Below are positions 57,259-64,000 of a DNA stretch of 64,000 nt, piece after piece. Made by a program: the position numbers and the translations under genes. Within the stretch, counting starts at the first letter, position 1. Each line of letters begins with the position of its first letter. The notes under the pieces are model-generated. The model worked only from the letters and a program-made list of their open reading frames with translations, was not told the origin of the DNA and made no database searches. Source of the stretch: JAOXRU01 sp965247735 (GTDB taxonomy: Bacteria > Bacteroidota > Bacteroidia > Flavobacteriales > Flavobacteriaceae); contig CBDFHN010000002.1 of the NCBI GenBank assembly GCA_965247735.1, positions 1,612,001-1,676,000 on the forward strand. The letters run 5' to 3'.

Positions 57259-57357
57259 CATTACAAGCTGCGAAGCAATCGGTAACTAATTGATTAACAA
57301 TAAGCAGATTGCTTCGCTATACTCGTAATGGTACTATGCTTTTACTGTTTACACAGT
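57259..57357 (-). promoter_or_regulatory. RHS leader: hairpin and palindrome (copy 4, diverged)
   Basis: The hairpin is at 57259-57330 and the palindrome ACTGTTTACACAGT at 57344-57357. This leader differs most: it has two poly-T units (T6, T7) instead of three and lacks the TGTTCCGCT segment, yet hairpin and palindrome are kept. Confidence 0.6.
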
Positions 57358-57385
57358 TTCTTTTCTATTCCATCCAATATGGTAT

Positions 57386-57603
57386 TTATTCTGTAACTTT
57401 TTCTGCTTCCAACAATTCTGAAGCTGTCAACAATAATTCAAACTCAATACCATAAACCTTCCCGCCCCAATTAATGCTCTTGATTTTAGCATTTAAAGGC
57501 TGATCTATTCGTAAAAGACCTTCGTTTTCCTTTTTGGTTCCACACCAACGAAGGTGTCCCCTAAACCGAAGTGGAGGTAGACCTTATTATTATTATTATT
57601 CAT
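57386..57603 (-). pseudogene. Inter-RHS small ORF, frameshifted, with ATT microsatellite start
   Basis: It starts MNNNNNKVYLHFGLGDTFVG and is shifted by one base into a stop after KVFYE. The C-terminal half is intact in another frame. The Asn run is coded by an (ATT)n microsatellite. Confidence 0.6.
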
Positions 57604-57608
57604 CTTTA

Positions 57609-57750
57609 TTATCCGACAATCAAAAAAGTCAATTTGGCAAAGAGAAAAAATATTAAAAATACTGTGTAGAAAGGCATAATTAAACCGTTAAGAATACCTT
57701 CCATACCTTCCATAGCTAAAAGAGCTTCAGCCCTTCTTCTATAATAATTA
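57609..57750 (-). pseudogene. Orphan RHS tip fragment
   Basis: The minus-strand frame reads YRRRAEALLAMEGMEGILNG then LIMPFYTVFLIFFLFAKL and stops at 57609-57611. It aligns with the end of the copy 6 tip (YYREAGDLVAEEGMGGILHG, FIMPAWGIFFIIFGFLKAL). It follows copy 5, has no start and is cut off from any RHS core by a stop. It is the left-behind 3' end of a former tip after copy 5 acquired a new one. Confidence 0.75.
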
Positions 57751-57777
57751 TATTGTATCTTTTAATTTAGTCCTTAA

Positions 57778-60700
57778 TTAGCTATTATATATTGCTGCTA
57801 TTATACTAGCAATAAAAAGAAGGAAAGCTAGAATAATAAAAGGAACTAGCTCCCAGACATAACGGCCAGGCAAATATTGAAGCCATAACAAAAAGCATAA
57901 CATATCACCACAAGATAAAGGAGCAGCAGCAGCAGCAGCAGCAACAGCAACAGCAGGAACAGGAACAGGAACAGGAACAGGAACAGGAACAAGAACAGGA
58001 ACAGGAGCAACAGCATTACTACGAACCCGAGGAAGATTAGCTTCAGTATCCATATTATTATCATCATCATTATCATCATCACTACGCGCAGCAGCCCTCA
58101 AATATCCAAAATTAAGCAGTTCAGGATAGGCATTAAATAGCGCTCTACGTTGTGAGGTAGTTCCTCCACCCAGGTATAGTGTTCCTGGATCAACACCGCC
58201 TCTAAAACGGGCATCTTGTCTGGCGCCTTGCAGGGCGTTCCTTGCCATATCTTGGGGAGCTGTAGATTGAAAGGTAGGAGTTCTGTTGGGGGTCGTGGAT
58301 TTGGGCGATTTTTTCATCGCAGGAATGATTACAAACACCACTACCAATACTACTACTATTATTGTTATTGCAACAGCAATAGCCCACCCAATAGGACCAA
58401 ACGCCGATAATGCAGCAAAAAGACCTACTCCTGCTACAATAGCAAAATGTCCGCTTGGGTCTGTAAACATTATTGGATTTCCGTTGGCATAAGCATACCT
58501 ATTAAGCAAAGGCGCAGTATCACGTGTCATAAATCGTTTGATACTAGGATTGTAATACCTAGCTCGCAGATAAATAAGACCAGACTCCACATCTAAATAC
58601 TCCATAGAATATTGAAAAGGATTCGCAAGGATAGTCAAGGCTTCTTCTTTTTTCTTTTTATTTTTTTGTACTACATCCGCTGGTATTTCTTTAGTTCCGC
58701 CATAGGCTCTGTAGTTATAAATATCTTTTAGCTTATTATCCTTATAGGTAGCCATCATATCCTTGTAATTGGATATTAATTGTTGAGACTCCACTTCCTG
58801 GCTGCTTTCGGTATGCAATAACCTTAGAAAACGTTTGCCTGCAAACATTAAATAACTACTGTGCTGCATATCTTGGGATTCATTTATAATAGCAGCATTC
58901 TTAACACGCTCATCGTAATAAAACACAATCGGGCTTTGCCCCTGTATGGTCTTGCTCTTACGAAGCCCATTGGGATAATAAGCATAGCTGGCGTTTAGCT
59001 CAGCACTGCTATCGGTATACGAGACCAACCTGTTTTCTAAATCATAACCATAACTATGCCCTTTGCTGTTAGCTATAAGATTACCATTGGCATCATAACT
59101 AAAAGTAATGCTTTCGGATAATGTTACTTCTTCTACTAACTTATTATCCTTATCATAGCGGTATTGGCTAATGCGCTGGTTGTTTTGTTTGTCCCTTTCG
59201 GTCTTAACACTTACATTATTGGCAGCATCATAAGCATATTCTATTTTAGATAACTGGTTTGCTTTAGCATCAGTAGTTTTTTCACAAAGCACTTGATTTA
59301 GGCTACTGTAACTATACTCGGTTGTTATATTTACTCTTCTATCGGAAGGGAATGCCGTAGAACTTCTAATCAGCTTAAGGATGTTTTGGGTAGTTGGGTC
59401 ATACACATATTCACAACACAACAAGATGTTTTTATCTTCGGCTAAATTGTTGTCTAGCGTCACTTCTTTAGCAACCATACCCAAACCTGTGTATTCATAA
59501 AAAAGTGTAACTCCATTGCTAGTGGCAATAGATTTTATTTGTCCGCTATTAATTGGGGAATCTTCTTTACTTAGGTAAGTTACCGCTGTATGGTATTTTT
59601 CATCCACAGTAACCTTATCAATTCTACCAAAGCTATCGTATTCAAAATGGGTCTCTTTATTAAAAGCATCAGACAGACCAATAAGCATATTTGCAGCATT
59701 ATAGGTATAGTTAATTTGCTTTCCATCTGGGTACTTTACCAGTGCTAGATTTCCGTCTAGGGTATAGTCATAAGTCATTAGTCCTTGGCTTACACCATCT
59801 ATAAGCTCCTCTAAGGTAGCTATTCGGAAAGTTAACGGATTATAGGTCCAATTCTTCTGATGGATTTTATTTTCCTTATCCTTAAAGCTGTAACTTTTTA
59901 TAAGGTCGTTTTCAAAATAAGAATAACTAAATACCGTACCAGCATAATCGGTACTTGTTGCTATACGCCCTACCGAATCGTAGGTAAAACTTCTTGCTTG
60001 CCCTAGCGGATTAATCTCTTTTGTTAGCTGGTTTAAATCGTTGAATATAAACTGATCCCCTACAGCCTCTTCTGCCTCTTGCCCAGACTGTACTACCTTT
60101 ATTTTTTCTAAAACGGCGTTATTAAACAAATCTCGTTCTGTTTCTTTGGTAGCCCTAATCTGATCAAATCCCGCATGGGAACGCTTCACAACGGATAACT
60201 CAAAATTATAGCCGAGCTGTGTTTCTGCCCAATGCTCCTCTTGTGAAGCAATATCGCCCAGTACAGCAGCAGTCATTTTATCATGAATATTGTAGGTGGC
60301 ACCACCGCTTACCGTTTGTGATGATGTTTCTGAAAACACCGCTGTAGTAATCATCTTATGGTGGTCATTAAAACCAATACTACTGGCATGATGCCCATTG
60401 TAGTTTGTCTGCTCTGTTTGGGAAACCGAATCCTGTATAACCTTCTTTTCATTACCAAGTATATCGGTAGTAAGACTAAGCTCTCCTCTAGAGTTGTATT
60501 GGTAAGTTACTCTGGATTGGGCTCCTAATATCCCTTCTTCATAGACCAGTTGCCCTAGCTGATTATAGCTCTTTTGAGACAGAATCCGATCCGTATCTCC
60601 TGATCCATTAGTGTCCGATTCTTGTAGGAGCTGCCCAAAACCATTGCTATAAGTATGCAGCTTATAACCATTGGCAAATATTTTGGTTACCTTATTATTG

Positions 60701-62637
60701 GCATAGTCATACTCCCATTCTATAATTCCATCTAAAGGATATTCTGACTTTAGTATATTACCCATATTATCATAAGTATGGCTTACACCATAACCTAAGG
60801 CATTGCTGGTTTTAATTAACCAACCAGTAGTAATATCTATTTCTTGGGTACTTGTATCACCCTGAGTGTTCGTATTCGCTACAGTTAAGATTCCATCTGA
60901 TAAATTGTAAGATATAGCTTCTTCTGTACTGGCTAAATCATGAGTTTTACCATCTACCCATGCTACTTTTTGGTTGGTAATACGACCTTTATCATCGTAT
61001 TGATAGCTTATTTTCTTTTCTAATGAAGATAGTGCCTCTGCATCTACCTTATCGGCAAAGCCCGTAGTCATAGAAGCTATATTCTTATGGTCTTGGCTAA
61101 GCTCGCTTAGCTGCCCACGAATAACAGGAGCTGTATTGGCTGTTTTATCCCATATCCCATAATCTGCAGCATAACTCTGAATCAGAAGTCCATAAGAAGG
61201 CGTATCCTTGTACCTTGGGTCATCATAATCATAAGTCATACGTGCCGAAGAAGCCAGTTCTACAGCCTCTTGATTAGGCTTGCTTTCATAGCTATCTACA
61301 GCAATAAGATTGGCAAATACATCTATACTAGTTTTGGTTAGGTAATGGCGATATTCTCCTGAATCATTATAAACCTTTGTATGTTCTTCTGTTGGAGTTT
61401 GGTAATTAGGGTATTTGGCTATTAAATCATCATATGCAGGAAAAAAACCATCTTTGTCCTGGCCTTGAAAATTATTCGCCACTTGCTTTATTAGCTCCTT
61501 GTCAAGGGTGTAAATATTCCTTTCCAGTTCGAGATGAAGGTGGTTGTAGCAATGTTCCGTTATAAGTATTCCATCATGGATTTGAGTGGTATACGCATAG
61601 TCACTTCCATTTAATAATAGGGTGTCTTCAAAAGAAGAGGGAATATAGTTTGGAAAACCAGTATAATTATGTTCGTTATCAAGAGGGTTGTAGTTATAAG
61701 TAAACTCTCGACTATCCTCTAAATGCTGCTCTTTAACACAGGAAACAACATCTTTTAATGTAAAATCTGTACTGCTTAGTTTTAGTTTAATGGCGCTATA
61801 TTCATAAAGAATCTTAAGACCATTGAAGTAGATCAGTTCAGAGACCAAACGGTTTTCTGATCCGCCATTATTAATAATGGTAGTTTTGTTTCCTAAAGGA
61901 TCTTTATAACCGATAAGTTCCGAACTCTGATTAGCTACCAAATAGGAAAAATCAATGCTATTATTATCACTATCGGGATAAGAAATAGTAATGGCATCTT
62001 GACCATAATCAAAAATAATTTCTTGACCATAACCCGTTGTAATACTAAGCAATTTACTACTAAAAACACCTCCACTTGTAGTATTGTAATGGAACATAAC
62101 GTAGTTTCCAAATCGGTCGTCTATACCGATTAGCCTACCATTTTTATCAAAATATTGGGTATTGCCATTTAGAAAACGTAATATATTGGCAGTCTGTTGG
62201 CTTGTATCGTAAGGAAAAGCAATGGAGGTGAACTCAAAGTTAGCATCTTCTAAGGTGTAATACCGCATGCCAGAGGCATAACTGCTGTCTATAAAAAAAG
62301 ACTGGTCTCCATTGATAAAAACACGTTCCTCATAAATATAACTAAAAGGAAATTGCCAACCAAGGGGCAATCCCAACATTTGATTGCCAGAGTCTAAAGA
62401 TGATTGGGAATATTTTATAGAAGGTGTTATATTTTCTCCTAAAAAACCATATACCGTGGGCACGTTTAAACTCAAGGATAAATCACCTGTTCTAGGAGAT
62501 ACTTCTGCTCCAAGAGCATTATTAAAGTTTGAGGCATTGGATGCCTGTGACAAATTGGGATTGGAAGACCTTTTTTTAGCGCTCTTAGCTTTTACTGCCT
62601 TTTTTTGAGCTTTGTTGTTATTTTTATCTAATGACAT
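57778..62637 (-). CDS. RHS/YD-repeat protein, array copy 5 (VP/Ala-repeat membrane tip)
   Basis: A 1619-residue protein with the shared body and core and a type B post-core module. The tip starts RSDDDNDDDNNMDTEANLP, similar in its first ~20 residues to the copy 3 tip (acidic then ANLP), then a (VP)n run and an Ala run (VPVPVPVPVP, VAVAAAAAAA). A short Cys/Leu/Trp part (SCGDMLCFLLWLQYLPG) precedes a terminal membrane helix (VPFIILAFLLFIASIIAAIY). The shared tip beginning with copy 3 suggests tips are themselves modular. An orphan tip fragment lies directly downstream. Confidence 0.9.
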   Translation of the reverse strand: MSLDKNNNKAQKKAVKAKSAKKRSSNPNLSQASNASNFNNALGAEVSPRTGDLSLSLNVPTVYGFLGENITPSIKYSQSSLDSGNQMLGLPLGWQFPFSYIYEERVFINGDQSFFIDSSYASGMRYYTLEDANFEFTSIAFPYDTSQQTANILRFLNGNTQYFDKNGRLIGIDDRFGNYVMFHYNTTSGGVFSSKLLSITTGYGQEIIFDYGQDAITISYPDSDNNSIDFSYLVANQSSELIGYKDPLGNKTTIINNGGSENRLVSELIYFNGLKILYEYSAIKLKLSSTDFTLKDVVSCVKEQHLEDSREFTYNYNPLDNEHNYTGFPNYIPSSFEDTLLLNGSDYAYTTQIHDGILITEHCYNHLHLELERNIYTLDKELIKQVANNFQGQDKDGFFPAYDDLIAKYPNYQTPTEEHTKVYNDSGEYRHYLTKTSIDVFANLIAVDSYESKPNQEAVELASSARMTYDYDDPRYKDTPSYGLLIQSYAADYGIWDKTANTAPVIRGQLSELSQDHKNIASMTTGFADKVDAEALSSLEKKISYQYDDKGRITNQKVAWVDGKTHDLASTEEAISYNLSDGILTVANTNTQGDTSTQEIDITTGWLIKTSNALGYGVSHTYDNMGNILKSEYPLDGIIEWEYDYANNKVTKIFANGYKLHTYSNGFGQLLQESDTNGSGDTDRILSQKSYNQLGQLVYEEGILGAQSRVTYQYNSRGELSLTTDILGNEKKVIQDSVSQTEQTNYNGHHASSIGFNDHHKMITTAVFSETSSQTVSGGATYNIHDKMTAAVLGDIASQEEHWAETQLGYNFELSVVKRSHAGFDQIRATKETERDLFNNAVLEKIKVVQSGQEAEEAVGDQFIFNDLNQLTKEINPLGQARSFTYDSVGRIATSTDYAGTVFSYSYFENDLIKSYSFKDKENKIHQKNWTYNPLTFRIATLEELIDGVSQGLMTYDYTLDGNLALVKYPDGKQINYTYNAANMLIGLSDAFNKETHFEYDSFGRIDKVTVDEKYHTAVTYLSKEDSPINSGQIKSIATSNGVTLFYEYTGLGMVAKEVTLDNNLAEDKNILLCCEYVYDPTTQNILKLIRSSTAFPSDRRVNITTEYSYSSLNQVLCEKTTDAKANQLSKIEYAYDAANNVSVKTERDKQNNQRISQYRYDKDNKLVEEVTLSESITFSYDANGNLIANSKGHSYGYDLENRLVSYTDSSAELNASYAYYPNGLRKSKTIQGQSPIVFYYDERVKNAAIINESQDMQHSSYLMFAGKRFLRLLHTESSQEVESQQLISNYKDMMATYKDNKLKDIYNYRAYGGTKEIPADVVQKNKKKKEEALTILANPFQYSMEYLDVESGLIYLRARYYNPSIKRFMTRDTAPLLNRYAYANGNPIMFTDPSGHFAIVAGVGLFAALSAFGPIGWAIAVAITIIVVVLVVVFVIIPAMKKSPKSTTPNRTPTFQSTAPQDMARNALQGARQDARFRGGVDPGTLYLGGGTTSQRRALFNAYPELLNFGYLRAAARSDDDNDDDNNMDTEANLPRVRSNAVAPVPVLVPVPVPVPVPVPAVAVAAAAAAAPLSCGDMLCFLLWLQYLPGRYVWELVPFIILAFLLFIASIIAAIYNS
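57922..58007. repeat. Short tandem repeats in RHS copy 5 tip
   Basis: A (GCA)n/(GCAACA) run at about 57922-57955 and a (GGAACA)n run at about 57955-58007 code for the Ala run and the VP run. Unit lengths are multiples of three, so slippage keeps the frame. Confidence 0.9.
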
Positions 62638-62724
62638 CTTTTTTAATGTTTTTTTTTAATGTTTTTTTTAATGTTTTGTTCCGCTTTATCACCCTGAGCA
62701 TTACTAAGAATTGCCTATTTCCAT

Positions 62725-62823
62725 CATTACAAGCTGCGAAGCAATCGGTAGCTTATCGACTAACAATAAGCAGATTGCTTTGCTATGCTCGTAATGGCAC
62801 TATGCTTTTACTGTTTACACAGT
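62725..62823 (-). promoter_or_regulatory. RHS leader: hairpin and palindrome (copy 5)
   Basis: The hairpin is at 62725-62796 and the palindrome ACTGTTTACACAGT at 62810-62823. The poly-T/AATG units are T6, T9, T8. Confidence 0.6.
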
Positions 62824-62854
62824 TTCTTTTCTATTCCATCCCTAGTGGGAGTGC

Positions 62855-63081
62855 TTATTCAATAGATGTTTCTGCTTCCAACAATTCTGAAGCTGTCAAC
62901 AATAATTCAAACTCAATACAATAAACCTTCCCGCCCCAATTAATGCTCTTGATTTTAGCATTTAAAGGCTGATCTATTCGTAAAAGACCTTCGTTTTCTT
63001 TTTTGGTGCCACACCAACGAAGGTGTCCCCTATACCGAGGTGGAGGTAGACCTTATTATTATTATTATTATTATTATTCAT
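62855..63081 (-). pseudogene. Inter-RHS small ORF, frameshifted, directly after copy 6
   Basis: The ATG at 63079-63081 is only 7 bases after the copy 6 stop codon. It reads MNNNNNNNNKVYLHLGIGDT, then shifts and stops after KVFYE. The C-terminal half (GLLRIDQPLN ... SELLEAETSIE, stop at 62855-62857) remains in another frame. Confidence 0.6.
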
Positions 63082-63088
63082 CTTTAAG

Positions 63089-64000
63089 CTAGGAATACCA
63101 ATATAAAGCTTTGAGAAAGCCAAAAATAATAAAAAATATGCCCCAGGCAGGCATAATAAAACCGTGAAGAATACCTCCCATACCTTCCTCAGCAACAAGA
63201 TCTCCAGCCTCTCTATAATAATACAAAATACCAGATGGTGGGTCATTGTCACTGTCACTGTCATTGTCATTCAAATCATCGTTTGGCTCGAAAGGTTCAG
63301 GTACTAATCGACTGGCTACCACAGTGGGGAGAAGAAAAACTATAAAACTATATAGTAGCCAAGAGAAAACAAAATTAACGAATCCCTCAAAAAAACCTAT
63401 CTCATGAGACCCCAACCCAAGATCGTTGAAACCCGCTCTCATATACCCAAAATTAAGCAGTTCTGGATAGGCATTAAATAGCGCTCTACGTTGTGAAGTA
63501 GTTCCTCCACCCAGGTATAAGGTTCCTGGATCAACACCGCCTCTAAAACGGGCATCTTGTCTGGCGCTTTGCAGGGCGTTCCTTGCCATATCTTGGGGAG
63601 CTGTAGATTGAAAGGTAGGAGTTCTGTTGGGGGTCGTGGATTTGGGCGATTTTTTCATCGCAGGAATGATTACAAACACCACTACCAATACTACTACTAT
63701 TATTGTTATTGCAACAGCAATAGCCCACCCAATAGGACCAAACGCCGATAATGCAGCAAAAAGACCTACTCCTGCTACAATAGCAAAATGTCCGCTTGGG
63801 TCTGTAAACATTATTGGATTTCCGTTGGCATAAGCATACCTATTAAGCAAAGGCGCAGTATCACGTGTCATAAATCGTTTGATACTGGGATTGTAATACC
63901 TAGCTCGCAGATAAATAAGACCAGACTCCACATCTAAATACTCCATGGAGTATTGAAAAGGATTAGCAAGGATAGTCAAGGCTTCTTCTTTTTTCTTTTT
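63089..64000 (-). CDS. RHS/YD-repeat protein, array copy 6 (3' part, N-terminus beyond right edge)
   Basis: The frame is open to base 64000. The visible 304 codons begin in KKKKEEALTILANPFQYSME and cover the RHS core (GLIYLRARYYNPSIKRFMTR ... DPSGHF), type B post-core module, spacer and tip. The tip differs from the others: a first hydrophobic segment (FVNFVFSWLLYSFIVFLLPT), a Pro/Asp-rich linker (DDLNDNDSDSDNDPPSG), then YYREAGDLVAEEGMGGILHG and a terminal hydrophobic segment (IMPAWGIFFIIFGFLKALYW). The orphan fragment at 57609-57750 is related to the last part. Confidence 0.9.
   Translation of the reverse strand, partial: KKKKEEALTILANPFQYSMEYLDVESGLIYLRARYYNPSIKRFMTRDTAPLLNRYAYANGNPIMFTDPSGHFAIVAGVGLFAALSAFGPIGWAIAVAITIIVVVLVVVFVIIPAMKKSPKSTTPNRTPTFQSTAPQDMARNALQSARQDARFRGGVDPGTLYLGGGTTSQRRALFNAYPELLNFGYMRAGFNDLGLGSHEIGFFEGFVNFVFSWLLYSFIVFLLPTVVASRLVPEPFEPNDDLNDNDSDSDNDPPSGILYYYREAGDLVAEEGMGGILHGFIMPAWGIFFIIFGFLKALYWYS

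Noticed and set aside
57846..58082. 78-codon Met/Ile/Leu-rich minus-strand frame
   Set aside because: It is an alternate-frame reading of the microsatellites in the copy 5 tip, with extreme composition.
35719..64000. RHS proteins as cargo of the VgrG at 6030-7925
   Set aside because: They are more than 25 kb away and show no PAAR or VgrG-binding N-terminal domain; a link cannot be supported from this sequence.

Overview
The window is AT-rich and has the marks of a Bacteroidota genome, most likely a marine or environmental member of the Flavobacteriia. It encodes type IX secretion system (T9SS) C-terminal sorting domains, PorP/SprF partners, a Bacteroidota-type type VI secretion (T6SS) VgrG operon, BfmA/BtgA-type mobilization genes and large RHS/YD-repeat proteins. 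No tRNA, rRNA or CRISPR array was seen. Most genes lie on the minus strand.

Region 1 (1-7925): a tightly packed minus-strand operon starting with a T6SS VgrG spike. It continues with a zinc-metalloprotease effector candidate (HExxHxxxxxH), a lipoprotein that may be its immunity protein, an unknown protein, a PAAR-like DUF4280 protein and a large unknown protein cut by the left edge. Region 2 (8718-15128): a free-standing protein made of six helicase-associated repeats, followed by a degraded or minimal mobilizable island. The island has a VirD4/TraG-like coupling protein, a MobB-type relaxase, a BfmA/BtgA accessory protein, a candidate oriT, a small conserved protein, a RadC-like JAB protein, SSB and a long imperfect inverted repeat. 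Region 3 (15856-18876, plus strand): a transposase remnant, a small membrane protein, a secreted subtilisin-like peptidase with a T9SS type A tail and a small unknown protein.

Region 4 (19305-33292): two paralogous cassettes, each a giant BspA-like (DUF285) surface protein with PKD-like modules and a T9SS type B tail, followed by a PorP/SprF-family partner. One partner is broken by a one-base deletion. Region 5 (33293-34750): a graveyard of a small-ORF relative and two transposase remnants. Region 6 (34749-64000, continuing off the right edge): a tandem array of one truncated, five complete and one edge-cut RHS gene of about 4.9 kb each. The ~1398-residue body is almost invariant. After the RHS core each copy has one of two interchangeable hydrophobic modules, then a conserved spacer, then a copy-specific tip.

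The tips are unusual. Instead of a recognisable enzyme domain, every one combines low-complexity or acidic sequence with a terminal hydrophobic, probably membrane-spanning segment. The intergenic units carry a conserved 72-bp hairpin, a 14-bp palindrome, a poly-T/AATG repeat at the start codon and a small ORF that is intact in only one interval. An orphan tip fragment between two copies and repeat-rich tip DNA suggest that the array diversifies by tip exchange and repeat slippage. This array is the strongest candidate for an undescribed system.
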